NCBI GenBank assembly: GCA_028456385.1
Contig: JALNQF010000125.1
Coordinates: 1 to 64,000, forward strand
DNA: 64,000 nucleotides
Direction: 5' to 3'
DNA from: Ophiosphaerella korrae
Lineage: Eukaryota; Ascomycota; Dothideomycetes; Pleosporales; Phaeosphaeriaceae
The notes under the pieces were generated by a model, which was not told where the DNA came from, did no database searches, and was given only the letters and a program-made list of their open reading frames with translations. This document shows positions 1-12,085 of the stretch, one piece after another. Both the position numbers and the translations under genes were made by a program. Each line of letters starts with the position of its first letter. Position 1 is the first letter of the stretch.

Positions 1-489
1 AAAAAACGTTAGTAGGACTATATAATAGCTAAATATTATTCTACTAAGTATTAATACTAATAGGTTATAGCTAATAAATATAAGTTTTTAGTAAAAGTTT
101 ACTTTTATATCTTTTACTTAATATCTACTCTTTAAATAATTAGAATTAAGTATAACTCTACTATATTAATTTAACTATATATATCTAACTTATACTAAAA
201 AATAATAGAAAAAGATACTAAAAATAAAAAATTATTAAGCTTTAAAGTTAGCTTAAAAAAAAGTCCTCGAAATAGTTTAAATCTTAGCTCGCATCTACTT
301 AGTAATTAAAAATCGTAGTAGAATAAAATATAGACCCTAATATTTTCTTTAGGATTTATATTCGCTTATATTTTTAGCTATTTTATTTATAGAGTTATTA
401 CTAGTTAAAAACTATAACTTTTTTTTAAGCTTTTTTTTCGTGTTACCCTACTATATATAAAGTATATAAATACTTTTTTTTTAAGTTTA

Positions 490-775
490 AAGTTTTTATT
501 AAAGTTATACTTTAAAAAGCTAGTAAAAATACTAGCTAAAAAAAAATCTTTATAATAAAAGTATTTTAAATACTTAAAACTTTTATAAAATTTAGTATTA
601 GTTAAAAGTAAAGCTTATATACTATATAAGTATATAAAAAACTTAATACTTATAAAAAAAGTAAAGTAAGTATTAATTTCTTTTAGATACTAGTAGTACT
701 ATTAAATACTATCTACTATCTTTTTATTCTCTTTTATAGCTTATAGTAAGTATAATTATCTTTTAGCTACTTTAG
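490..775 (+). repeat. Direct repeat copy 1 of a RIP-degraded element
   Basis: Shares a long collinear match with 1791-2127. Both begin with a stretch like agtttttattaaagttata, continue through agctagtaaaaatactag and then ttagatactagtagtact, and end near ttttagctact/ttctagctact. The copies differ by many substitutions and small indels, as expected of duplicated DNA mutated after copying. Confidence 0.75.
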
Positions 776-1516
776 CTTTACTAAAAGCTTTTTAAGTAAC
801 TTATATATAAGTATATATACTAGTATAAATACTTATTACTAGTATTAATTATTAATATAATTTATTAACTTAAAAAAAGTACTTATATAATAATAGTAGA
901 AGCTAAATTAATATATAATTAGTTTTTTATTTTAAAAAAGCTAATAAAGTAGCTAGTAAGTATAAAGTATAAAAAAAAAGTAGATTTAAAAAAAAAGTCT
1001 TAATAAAGAAATAAAAAGAGAATATAATTATATAACTAAAAGCTAATTACTAGATTAATTATAAATAATATAAAAGTAAGTAGTATTTAAGCTTAAGTTA
1101 CTAAGCTTATATATACTATAAAAAGTATATAAAGACTAAGTATAACTTATATATATATATATATAAATAATAAAAAAGCTACTACTTATTTTATTATATA
1201 AATATTTACTTTTTACTTTACTATATTATTAAGTTATATACTTAAAAAAAGTATATAACTTACTTATATATATAACTTACTTACTAACTATATTATAAGT
1301 AATAATAAAGATTTTTAGTATTAAAAGTTATTTTATAATTATATCTAAAGTTTTACTAATTATAATTATAATATTAATACTATATACTATTTTATAAATC
1401 TCTAATATAAAAATACTTTAAGTAATATATTTATAATTAATTAATAAATAATAAATAATATTCTTTTAGATTTTAAAACTATTATTAGTACTTATAATTT
1501 TATTACTAAGTATAAT

Positions 1517-1792
1517 TATTATATTATAAGCTATAGTAAGCTATAGCTATATAAAGTATAAGATAAAAGTAAAAGCTTTTAGGTTATATATACTATTCTA
1601 CTCCTATATTTAATATTATTAAATACTATATTATATTATAGCTTTACTTTACTATACTAAATAAACTTTAAAAAGTAACTAAGTATTTAATAATATTAAA
1701 TATAGGAGTAGAATAGTATATATTACCTAAAAGCTTTTACTTTTATTTTATACTTTATATAGCTATAGCTTACTATAGCTTATAGTATAATA
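1517..1792. repeat. Long imperfect inverted repeat, about 110-bp arms
   Basis: The arm at about 1517-1626 reads as the reverse complement of about 1680-1792 with only a few mismatches, around a spacer of about 53 bp. Diagnostic shared pieces are ctatagtaagctatagctat and tactattctactcctatatt on the left, and their complements on the right. The length and identity are too great for chance even in AT-rich DNA. Confidence 0.85.
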
Positions 1793-2127
1793 GTTTTTAT
1801 TAAAGTTATATATTAAAAAAGCTAGTAAAAATACTAGTTAGAAAAAGAAGCTTTATAATAAAAGTTTTTAAAATACTTAAAACTTTTATAAACTTTAGTA
1901 TAAGTTAAAAGTAAATCTAATATACTAGAAATTATAATATTATATAGTTATAGTTTAAAGTAAAGTAAATATACTATAGAAGTATATAAAAAGCTTAATA
2001 CTTATAAAAAGTATAAAGTAAGTATTATTTTCTCTTAGATACTAGTAGTACTCTTTAATACTCTTTATTATCTTTTTACTATCCTTTATAGTTTATAGTA
2101 AATACTATTATTTTCTAGCTACTTCTT
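1791..2127 (+). repeat. Direct repeat copy 2 of a RIP-degraded element
   Basis: Second copy of the sequence at 490-775, in the same orientation and slightly longer through small insertions. It abuts the right arm of the 1517-1792 inverted repeat, so the palindrome may mark an internal or terminal part of the same element. Confidence 0.75.
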
Positions 2128-2240
2128 AATACTTTCTAGCTAGTCTAGATCTATAAGTACTAAGCTATACGCTATAAAATTCTCTAAATATAATTACTAT
2201 ATATATATATATTAATAATATATTAAAAGTTGAATAAAAT

Positions 2241-5200
2241 ATTATAGGCACTAAGTACTAGATGTAGGGGTTAGAGCTTCTTTTAGAACACTAAACATTT
2301 TACGCTTAATAACTTCCTTTATACTAGGCCTACCTAGGTAATTTATATATCGCTTAAAAGCCCTATGTTATAGCTTTTAAATGATGTTATATTCGTCCCT
2401 TTAGCCTACGTAGTAGAGAAGTTATTAAGAAGTAAAGGTAGAAAGTTAATGCCAAGAAAAAGTGACCGGCTCGGTGGTGGAATACGTTATAACGATCCTG
2501 TATAATATTCTAGTCCAAGCAATATGGATGATATAATATCTTGAGGGCTTGATACGACTTATGGAAAGATGAGAGGTGCGGTGTAGCAGATGATAAGATT
2601 GACGTCTTGGTAATACAACGGAACCTTGAAAGGGTTTGGAATTCCGTGTTGTAGTACAAAACGGACACGCTAATCTGCGGGGTACCTTCATTGATACCAG
2701 AAAAGTCTCCGTCCCAACATTATTGCTGTAGATAGATTTCCACCCCCACTTACATAATGTAGTTTCCGCCAGCGGAGGCGACTTGTCCAAGAACGCGGCT
2801 TCGTTGAGGGGACATCAAATGTGCCCAGACCTTCTTCTCTAATGGTAGCTTATTGCCCTGTGATCATGCATCTTTAGGACGCTTTAAAGGGTGGGACGCG
2901 TCCACTGAACGTCTTTCAAGAGTTTCACATGAAATGATGGGTGCGTTGTCCACGCCACGGCTAAGGTCACTGCCTAAGTAGGAAATTTTGGCTCGCGACC
3001 CAATTCTACAACATGCTATGTGGTTAATTGGTATAGCTCTACAGTTTGCTAATACCCCTAATGTATGTCTTCATCATAATTGTTGTTCAGCTGTGCCCCA
3101 CCATGGTCTCGACGGTCATGCAAAAACCGACTTGAGATTCTGTGAACAACATGGAGTAGTAACTCATCACATCAGAGCGACCATAATATGCACAATTTCG
3201 TGGAAATAACGCCAAATATGACCAAAAGCTGTCTAAATAACACTGTTGGCTCAAGTTGCTTCGGATTTTCGAATATTTCGCGCATCATTGAACTCTTACT
3301 TCATTGATTCCTTAGATATATTGTACTCTACTGATTTTTCGGGAGGATGAATGGTGAAAGCCCCTTCTAGTCAAAAATCCAGTTACCTATCGCTAAACAC
3401 TACTCATCTGTAGTATGAACGAAGTATTGATATCATATGGGCTTTTGGACATAAACTTGTCATGTCAAACAGTGTGCATCGCTTGCTTGCATGGAAGAAA
3501 ATGTAGATGGGTTCGCACAGAATCCTTTACATGTGCATTCTAGCCTTCATTTAGAAGAACTGCTATCATCCCGCCACTTGTGCATTTTAGCCTCTCAAGG
3601 GTCAATAGAGAGAGGTAATGATGATAGGATGTCAAATAGTCTTAAATGACGCAACGGACGGGTTTATCTAGTAATCCTGTTCCCTAATAGTGGCATTGGG
3701 CTGCCTCTTGTTGCCTCTCTTGCGTTCGGCTAGCAGAATAGCTCATTGTTCAAGGTCTTTCCTTGAAAAAGCGATGTGATCGCTTCCTTAGCACTCGCCA
3801 ATTGAAATTACATGACTGAACATACAAACGAAACGGCTCAAACCCCCCCCCCCCCCCCCAAAAAAAAAAAACTAAAAAAAAACCAGTATCTTTGGGAGAA
3901 TAGTGTCGATTGCAGTGCAAAAAGGGCGGTCGCGAAGGCAAGACTTCCAGCACTTCTAATTTTCAGGAACCGCGGTTGAGTTCGGCCGCTAATCACACAG
4001 CGTGCTAACATGATCCAGCATTACAAATTGTGCGCATCTACTGAGTATTGGTTCGTGAACTGCCCAAATCTGGCAGGTGTGTCAATCGCTGTTGAACGCG
4101 GTTGTCAGTGTCTGGTTGAGTGGAAATGAGCGGGCCGACTACAGAGAGTCAGAACTGACCGTGGCGCTTAGCTCCTCTTTCTTCGACCGCGGAATCTAGG
4201 CACTAAAGCTCTCGAATAGGAAACTTCTCAAAATATGTCGAACGCAGTAAGAATTTCGTGGTCGACGCGAAGTGAGCATGGAGCAGCTATATCGCCGACT
4301 TGTGGAATTTCAGCATAGTCTCATCTTCACCGCTTTTCACCAACGTAAGTGGCGCCCTAACATTGACCACTACGTGAGGTTCGTCCATCTACCCGAAAAG
4401 GAAGTTTCTACAATCTTGTCGATTGCAGTCAAGGATCTATGGTTCCTGATAGATATTATATACGGTTAAAGATGTGGGATCGGATCGGATCCAAAGCTAT
4501 TCAGCCATGTGTGCAACTAGGTGGTTCTAGATTCTTCATGTGAGCGCGAAGACTCGCTAGGGAGGTACGTAAAACCTAGGTCTACTTATTCACTGAACTT
4601 ATTGCGTATCTTTGAACAATATTATCAAAGCCCATACCTGTAACCCGATATTTCATAGGCTCGGTGGGAGGAGGACTAAACTGAATTTCATGCTGTAGTT
4701 CCCTTGCATCTAACGTTCTCAGCTGGAGATTGCCACCAAACTAATGCAACAGTGACAAGCTCCGTGCTTCTTAAAAATGTTTTGATGGCATAGAATTTGC
4801 CATTTGTGGTTTACATGATGCAAAGCCTACTGCTCAGTCCCGGTGGCGACGAGGCAACCTCGCTATGGTAGGCGTTTTGATAGGATATACGCACTATTCA
4901 GTTGCATCGCTCAGGCCTCGAACACCAAGTTTTGATTTATGGGCCAAATTCCGAGCAAACCACGGTTCTTCAAGCAGCGGGTAACAATGGGTTGTAGGCC
5001 GATGTGAGAGAAGTACCTTCGGCCATGCAATATTATTATTTGGCAAAATAAAATCCTCATAATGCATGAATAGACCCGCGCGCCCACTGGCTCTCTCAAG
5101 GAAGACGTTAGTCTACGAATTCAAGTCAATTAGTCTCTTACAACTAGTTTTTTTGTGTTGACTTTGGGAGAGGCTGACGCCATGAGTTCATCATCCCTGG

Positions 5201-5308
5201 GATCTATATCTCGGTGTAACGATCGTTCGCAACGCATGCTAGAAACTGCTAGAGCCAAAACCCCAAACTTCTCATGCCATGCCATCATATTCCAACCCGC
5301 AACAAGCC
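2241..5308. other. Gene-poor transition region
   Basis: Composition moves from AT-rich repeat to normal around 2240-2440. Open frames here are all under about 115 codons, show no recognisable motif and have no convincing splice joins. A run of 17 C followed by long A runs lies at 3843-3880. I see no gene. Confidence 0.5.
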
Positions 5309-8300
5309 CTACTTAGCCCCGAAAATCCGCTTGATGTCCGCAAATTTGACCGGTTTAACCAAGTACATATCAACTCCAGCATCACTCGCATCCTGCTGAT
5401 CCTGCGCACTCGCCAACCCCGTAAGCGCCACAATCGTACTCCGCTGCAACCCCATCTTCTTCTCAAACAGCCGAATCTGTCTTGTACTCGTTAGCCCATC
5501 CATAACCGGCATGCTCAGATCCATTAGCACAAAATCGAAAGGGCGAGAAGGCGTTTCGGTAGTGGTGGCTTCGCGCTTAAATGTCTCGAGAGCCTCGAGG
5601 CCGTTGGTAGCTTCTGAGTATCGCAGCTTTTGGCGCTTGGCGAAGACGATGAGGAGTTTGAGGTTGATAGCGTTGTCGTCTACGACGAGGACGCGGGGAC
5701 TGAAGTATTCGGCGTTGCCGAGTTGGCTTCTAAGGCTTGGTGGGGTGATGGTTGTGGGCAGTGGTTGTGCAGGCGGGGGTGATGGCATGCCAGGCTCAAC
5801 ATGTGCTTCTGCCTTTTCGTACGGATATACATCGCTCTTGCTTCGGTGGGATAGCACAGTTCGTGGCGGCGCCAAGGTGTTATCGTGATCCTGGATGGGA
5901 AGTGCAGTCTGGGAGCGAGTGACGGGCAATCTCTCGGGGTTCAGTGCTCGGTTCCGGCACGCGAGGAGAACACGTGCAAGTTTCCGTGGACCGCAGCTGT
6001 ATATTTTGTATCAGTGTCTATGAAATGATCGTCTATGGCATATGAGACCTACGGTTGAGTGACAATTTCGAAAATCCAACCCATAGCCTCCATCTTTCGT
6101 CCATGACGATCCTCCACAGCGGTCTTTTCTGTTGTGTCTGTGCAGATACATACTACAGAAAGTGGCATTGCGTCAGGGTAATTTACACTCAGCTTCTGCA
6201 TTAGTTGTTCAAGCGATGCTGTATCAATCAATAAGAAATCAATACCTTCAGTTGGAATATCTGTGGCTCCCGAAGTTTTCATGTGAAAGCCTTTACAAGC
6301 ACTCTGCATTGATTCTTTGATCTTCATCCCACGTGCGACACCGCAGGTATCAGCCTCAGTCATGATGTGGGCGACCATTCCATGCAGTTCTTTCGAAGCG
6401 CGGAGGACATCATCCTGCTCTGCGAGGCCGCTTTGTGCGTTTGGCAGTCGTAATGAGATCTGAATTTGAGTCCCCACATTGAGCGTGCTCTTGACCTCAA
6501 TTTCTCCCTCAAGAGATTCCACAATCTGATTCACGATACTTAAACCTAATCCCGTACCGCTCGAAAATGGATCTTCCTGGCTGAAAGGCGAGAATAACTT
6601 CGTTCTCTGGTACTCTGTAGACATGCCGCGACCAGAGTCCTCAATAGTGAGATTTAAATCGATGCCTGAATGGCTTGCCATAGCTTGTTGCAGGGTTATT
6701 GCAATATACCCCGAATCAGTATATTTCAAAGCGTTGCCTAGTACGTTCATTAGGATACGTCGGAGTGCACCAGGCTGTGAACGCACGTTCCAGTTGACGA
6801 AGGGCGCAACAACCAGCGATACAATTACACCGCTTTGCGAATCTCTTGCATTTGTGATATTATTTTCCGCCTGGTCGTAGATAGCACCCCCATTGGTGTT
6901 TTGTGATTTCCGGAACGTGTGGCCTGCGCAGACCGTGTCGCAGACCTCTTCAACCAACTGAGCGAGGTCAAAATGTGCTGTCACACCAAGGATCGAATTG
7001 TCAGCTGGAAGCCTCTTCTGTCGTCCTTCACTACGTTGTTTTCGTCGAGATGTGGCCCTCCGCAGTTTATTGATCTTTGCATAGTCTAAGACGTGATCTA
7101 TCGTATCTAGTAGTGTTTTGCCGCAAGTTTCAATAGATGAGACAAGTGATTCTTGGTAGGCTGATGATACTGTATCACGGAGGAACTCTACAGAGCCTAG
7201 GATACCATGTAGAGGCGACCGCAGTTCGTGAGATATAGATGCGATAAATGTTGTTTTCGCCTTATCAGCCTTTAGGGCCGACAGACGAGCAACTTCACTG
7301 GTTATACTATTGCCAAACGCTGTAAGGTATGGCAAGTCGTTTTCTGAGCTCATCAGCCGACCGGCTTGAGTAGTCCAAATAAAGCCACCAGCCACCCAAC
7401 GCTCGGAAGATGGATCCCAGAGGGGTAGAAATATAAGAGTTCGTACGTTTGACAAGATTTTAAGGAATTCGAGTGGGACGAATGTTTCTCTCCTTCTCTT
7501 GTTCTTCTTGGGACCACCTGACGAGGGTAATTGAGTGCGGTCTGACTGGTCGGTTTCGGACGTTTGAGATTTTTCATCAGAACTATTGACGCCAACGCCT
7601 TCTTCATTATAATTGAAAAATTTCCCATATGGATAGCGGTGAATATACCGCTCCATAGCCGATTCGGTAAGGGCAAAATCGGCATGAACCAAGGCCACAT
7701 TACCGGGGCGTAATGATAATCCTGCTACAGGACATGCTTTACTATGCGTAGCTGCCGCTTCTGCAGAAGGCTTAGTAGAAGTACCACTATGTAACCTTCG
7801 TTTCCGTGAAGCTGCCGAGTCTGCGCCAGTGTCAAAATCGGTCGTGTTGTGGGTGCTTTCATCGCTGCTAGCGGCATGTCGACTGAAGTCATGGAGTTGG
7901 CCTGTAATGCTAGCTGCGGACGTGTCGAAAAAAACAACACCGTCTGCGTCTGTACTTTCGCGAATGATACGTGCTGCTCTTTGAAAGATGCGAGCAGGAT
8001 CGAGTTCACCATCACGTTTCCGTCGAGCTTCAACCATAGGTGCCGCGGCGGCTGACATAGCCGTATCGTCCTCCTCTTCAAGCGTCTGGAGACGTATGTT
8101 TTCTGTCTGTCTCTCCATCGTGGTAGAAATATCCGGTATAGATGAACGTTCGATGAATTGAGTTAAACCTCTCGCCATACGTTCACCCTTAGTGCGTTCA
8201 TCGCTGTCTTTGGCCAATTCCAGATGCTCCATGGTAGCGGCTGCTACATCTTGCATAAATCGCACTTCAGCTGCACTGATGCCATCACGCGGCTTCTCAT

Positions 8301-8926
8301 CTGAGACGGCATACACTCCGATCCGATAACCAGCCCTTGTAATAATAGGAACTCCAGCATAGAAGCGTACACCAGGCTCTCCTTTGACGTAATCCTTGTC
8401 TGCGAACCTAGGATCTAATCGGCAGTCAGGTATGATCATGCATTCCGCTTCCATTTTATCACCATTGGCTTCCTCAGCAACATAGGTCGATGAAAAGGTG
8501 TGGTAGCAGATAGCATCGAACTTGTTGAGTATGGCATTGCCTAGCCACACTTCGTCCTCTGGGTGCTCGGCGGAGGGGGCAAACAGAGAAAGTGTCCGAG
8601 TTGCCTCAGCAAGGATGTATTGCCGATTCGAGTCAATCAGAGATATCATAGCACGGCGAGTGTCTAGACGAAGAGTTGCAAGCTGTGCGAAGGCGGTGAG
8701 AGACCGATCACGTCCTACTTGGGGGCGATATCCTTTGTACGTGAGGCCTTTGCTGCCACTGCCATCGGCCGCATCGACGAGGCTTTGGGCATCTTGCCAT
8801 GGGCGGTAGTATCTGCACAAATGTACAATCAGCCAAGGATCTTACCAAGTACATGGTACACTGCAGAGCGTCTACGTACCTGTGAAGATCTCGCTCGCGA
8901 GCAGCCTCATAATACGAGCCCCTCAT
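5309..8926 (-). CDS. GAF-type hybrid histidine kinase
   Basis: Two-component sensor that autophosphorylates a His and passes phosphate to its own receiver domain, then normally to an HPt protein; it lacks membrane segments, so it is probably cytosolic. Exons 8926-8880, 8812-6053 and 5996-5309 give 1164 residues; introns (67 and 56 nt) have GTACGT/GTAGGT donors. Residues about 50-220 resemble a GAF domain. The phosphorylated His is in SISHELRSPLHGI (about 540). The kinase ATP-binding part shows NVLGNALKYT, DSGRGMS and GTGLGLSI (about 690-800). The receiver (about 1030-1160) has VVDDN, the acceptor Asp in LMDLSMP (about 1095) and the Lys in LVKP. The tiny first exon restores RERDLHRYYRPW, a common start of this fungal group. 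The input signal and group number cannot be told from sequence alone. Confidence 0.93.
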
Positions 8927-9501
8927 TCTGTTCGTGCAAATCAGGTCAATGCTGGCATTCTACACGGTGCCACGCGCGGCATGGGTGAAAGCAAGACAAA
9001 GCTTCATCAGCTTGTCTTCAGTTTAATCTTGGCAGCGGCGAGTGCTTTAGGAGTCGAGGGGAATGCGCCCTACCGCACCGCGGCAACAGGCCAGGTCCAT
9101 TACTTTGGCTGACAGCCAAATCCTGAATAAACCTGCAAAGGGTCCTCGGAACGGAGAAATATCTAGAAGCGCTGCACTGTGACTGTTTGGTGCCATGGTC
9201 GGGGCCACATACTTAGTACGGTTAAAAGGTATGTGCATAGTATGAGGAGATCCACCTCGGCTCATGCAGCCGGCGTAGTGCTGTCGAGTCGTGAGAACCG
9301 TTGCAGGTGGAAGTATGGTCAGGAGGTGAGAAAATGGTGGGCAGGTAGCTGAGAATCGCACCGGTAGGTGTAAATCGGAGGCCCGCACCTCGGACGACTT
9401 GCTTGGCACAATGCTGATCTCCCGTGGGTCCACCTTACAACCGGTTTTCTGCTCAGAGAGCGCAGACATGTTCGATGTGGTACGACGCGAGCTCGCACAC
9501 C
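8927..9501. promoter_or_regulatory. Divergent intergenic region
   Basis: 575 bp between the start of the histidine kinase (minus strand) and the start of the DUF2011-like gene (plus strand). It must hold both promoters and 5' leaders. I see no clear TATA box or repeat. Confidence 0.4.
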
Positions 9502-10327
9502 ATGTTTGAACAGCCCAATGCAAAGCGGTAGGTAGGGCTATTCATGCTGCTGGAACCCCCATTGGGTGCTGACTTGGCCAAGCGTCCGCCGAGAGGAGCT
9601 TCATTCAGCTACAACTTCCCCGCGCTCGACCCCAGATGCAGAAATCGAACAACTTCTGCGATCGAGGATACGCGATGAATTCATTTTCACAACCGCTACA
9701 CCGGATATAACAGATCATCCAGCTGCTACAAATAGTGATGAGGAAGAAACTGAGCTTCGACTCTTTGCTGCTCCGTCCGACAATGCACAAAAAGTACAGA
9801 AAATCAGACTCTCGTCTCCTGGCGCTGGAAACGAAAATCCAGGCTTTATAATTAAGAGACCCCGGAGTTACTATTTCGCCGACGAGCCTAGTAGCGACGA
9901 AGAGGTGAGGCTGCAAGCAGTTGCCATCACCGGTGACACTATAGTGGAATTATCGCAGCAACCATGGCCGGGTTGTGCCCTGCCATGGAAGGTGCGTACC
10001 ATCACCACAGCCGGCCTCAAGAAGGAGGTCCTTGTTGGTCATCCACCGACCTTGGTGACAGTAGAAGAGACGATACAAAAGCGCAAGAGAAAGGGCAAGA
10101 AGACAAGGATTGCAATCAGGAAAAAGTTGCAGGCAACAAAGGACAAGCACGAGGAACACAATAGGCTTGCTAGAGAGAAGGAAGAAGCAGAGCGAGAGAA
10201 ACGAACAAGGAGGAACAGGGAAAAGAAAATAAAGAAAAAGGCAAAGGCCCAGGCTAAGAAGATAGATGGTGGCGATAACACTGCCGAGCAGACGGAAGCT
10301 GCAGAGGATAGCGCAGGAAACAGTTGA
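9502..10327 (+). CDS. DUF2011-like fungal protein
   Basis: Conserved fungal family without known function. Exon 1 (9502-9527) encodes only MFEQPNAK plus part of an Arg codon. A 55-nt intron (GTAGGT...CTGAC...AAG) joins it to 9583-10327, giving MFEQPNAKRVRREEL, which fits the MFxxPxAKRVRR-E-L start I associate with DUF2011 proteins. The second exon has no ATG of its own near its beginning, which supports the short first exon. The 256-residue product has acidic Ser/Glu patches, a central PRSYYFA motif and a strongly basic, Lys/Arg/Glu-rich helical C-terminal quarter (about 180-240), suggesting a nuclear or nucleic-acid-associated role. The family name is from memory; the function is unknown. 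Confidence 0.8.
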
Positions 10328-10808
10328 GCTGGTTTCGGAGGATAATTCCACATGAATGTCACTCCTTGATATTACAAGACGCGATATATAATTGCCTTCA
10401 TTACCTCAACTGCTCGCTGATGTCCGGGTAATGAGTGGGTAAAGCTTGGAAGCAGCCACGAACTCATTTGCCAACAGCCAGCGCTGGATGAGGCGCGCTG
10501 GCAGAACCAGTGTCGAGTAGAAATAAGACGAGACGAGAAAAGAAATTCTCCATACAGATGTGCAACAGCGCAGCTACAGTTGCCACAAATGAGTTGGTTA
10601 TGAGAGCCACCATCATCGACTCTATTTCGGTGACATAGAGACTTCGTTGAGGCTTCGGCAATTTGGTCAAGTGACACATTTTGGAGGTTATGAGGAGTCA
10701 TATGGCACGTCAACTCACCAATGCAATGAGAGTCAATCACTCTATAGACTTTGACCAACTTTCACCTGCTTTGCCGACTCATGCAGATGACCTATAGTCA
10801 CACTTGCA
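10328..10808. other. Intergenic region
   Basis: Downstream of the DUF2011-like gene and upstream of the C17/TATA promoter of the next gene. It contains only short unconvincing frames. Confidence 0.4.
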
Positions 10809-10888
10809 CCCCCCCCCCCCCCCCCTACTATAAAAGCAGCCTCAACCGTATCGACCAACCACATAAACTTTCTATCACGATCGACGCC
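10809..10888 (+). promoter_or_regulatory. C17 tract plus TATA box upstream of 10889
   Basis: Seventeen C residues (10809-10825) are followed at once by tactataaaag, a near-consensus TATA box. The ATG lies at 10889, about 55 bp further on. This leaves room for a short leader and is the clearest core promoter in the window. Confidence 0.6.
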
Positions 10889-11680
10889 ATGGATTCCTCA
10901 TCAAAAGCTTCCCAAAATGCTTGTGACACGAGCAACGACTCCTCCAGTGACGACTTCATCACTGCCATGGACCAAGACAAAGCCTTCATCTCTGACCTCC
11001 CAAACAAGTACTACCCCGAATCCAAGGGCTACGTCGTGCGCAAAAGTATGCCCAGCCCCTTAATAGCTTACGACACGACCACAACGTATCAAAATACCAC
11101 GCCCTCCACATTCACAACTCTATTCCCACTGAAAGCCTTGACCAAGAAAGAAAACTACAATCTCAAAATGCGGCGATTCCAAACCCTCAGCCTAGCAGGG
11201 CAACCCTTCGGCGGAGAGGATATCGCCGCCTTCGAAGTCTTGAAGCTGCGCTCGCCAGTCGCCAGAGTCCCGCCTGAGTATGCACGCGAAATATACTCCT
11301 TGCATACCATCGTAATCATCGTGCTTGACTCCTCCCGCAGCGAAATGCAGCCAACAGCTGACAATATTGCGCGGCGCAAGACCAATTCCGCTCGCCGAGG
11401 CGACCTCTTGATCGACGCGCTTTGTGCCAATGGGCAGGTCGAAAAAGGCTATGGTATGATACTACATGGCGACTTGCTGCAGGTGTACGACTACGAGAAC
11501 AGAGCTCCGACGAGGATCCTCGATAACAGGGCCGTTGTTGAGGAGCCGCTCATTAGACCGTGTAAGAATGCTGATGGGCAGACAATGGTTGTGGATTTGC
11601 GGGAGGGGGGAATGGTGCTGGAGCGAATGATGTTGAGTGCTGAGAAGAAACCGGTGTTGAATTATGCCGTTGGGACATAG
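10889..11680 (+). CDS. Hypothetical protein, 263 residues
   Basis: Single-exon gene not recognised. The frame opens upstream at 10751, but the ATG at 10889 (sequence gacgccATGG) sits just after the C17/TATA element and is the likelier start. The product has a Ser/Asp-rich N-terminus (MDSSSKASQ...NDSSSDDF), then a compact mixed region with several Pro-Arg and hydrophobic stretches such as YSLHTIVIIVLDSS, and ends NYAVGT. No signal peptide or clear membrane helix. Its 3' end faces the 3' end of the 627-residue gene across 405 bp. Codon use looks typical of expressed genes here, so I take it as real but probably lineage-restricted. Confidence 0.7.
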   Translation: MDSSSKASQNACDTSNDSSSDDFITAMDQDKAFISDLPNKYYPESKGYVVRKSMPSPLIAYDTTTTYQNTTPSTFTTLFPLKALTKKENYNLKMRRFQTLSLAGQPFGGEDIAAFEVLKLRSPVARVPPEYAREIYSLHTIVIIVLDSSRSEMQPTADNIARRKTNSARRGDLLIDALCANGQVEKGYGMILHGDLLQVYDYENRAPTRILDNRAVVEEPLIRPCKNADGQTMVVDLREGGMVLERMMLSAEKKPVLNYAVGT

Positions 11681-12085
11681 TTAGGGGCATTGGTGCATTT
11701 GAGCAGTAATCATCTTGTTTTTTTTTATTCTAATCGATGCAGATCAGGGACTGACTGTCAAGGCGTTAACGGCATTGTGTGTGAAGGGTTGCACTGATAT
11801 CAAGTAAGTGTGGTTTCAAATACGATTCACTCGGATAGGCAAGAATCAATTAGCCTAAACGCCGTCTTGGATACCTCTGACGAGCAGGTATATATCAATC
11901 GTGACATCTACGTTAAGTCTCGGCTATCATCTGCGATAGCTACTGGGTATCTACGAATCCATTCTCCTTCCAACCAACATCGTCGAAGAATCCATGTCCT
12001 CGCTAGACATCATGGCAAAGCATCGACATGCGTTCAAAGCATCGACAAAAAAAAAACTGTACAGGAACGTACTGTTTCTATCGCC
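11681..12085. other. Convergent intergenic region
   Basis: Separates two convergent genes of unknown function. It includes a T-rich stretch at about 11719-11727. No gene seen. Confidence 0.4.

Larger units (their letters stand above)
1..2240. repeat. AT-rich, RIP-like repeat block
   Basis: Almost pure A/T with dense TA dinucleotides and only scattered G or C, quite unlike the balanced composition after about 2440. No open frame of useful length exists on either strand. This is what repeat-induced point mutation leaves in ascomycete transposons. Inside are two diverged direct copies (490-775 and 1791-2127) and an inverted repeat (1517-1792). The original element cannot be identified from what remains. 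Confidence 0.85.

Noticed and set aside
2446..2790. 114-codon minus-strand frame next to the AT-rich block
   Set aside because: No motif, unusual composition and no start context. More likely chance in the transition zone.
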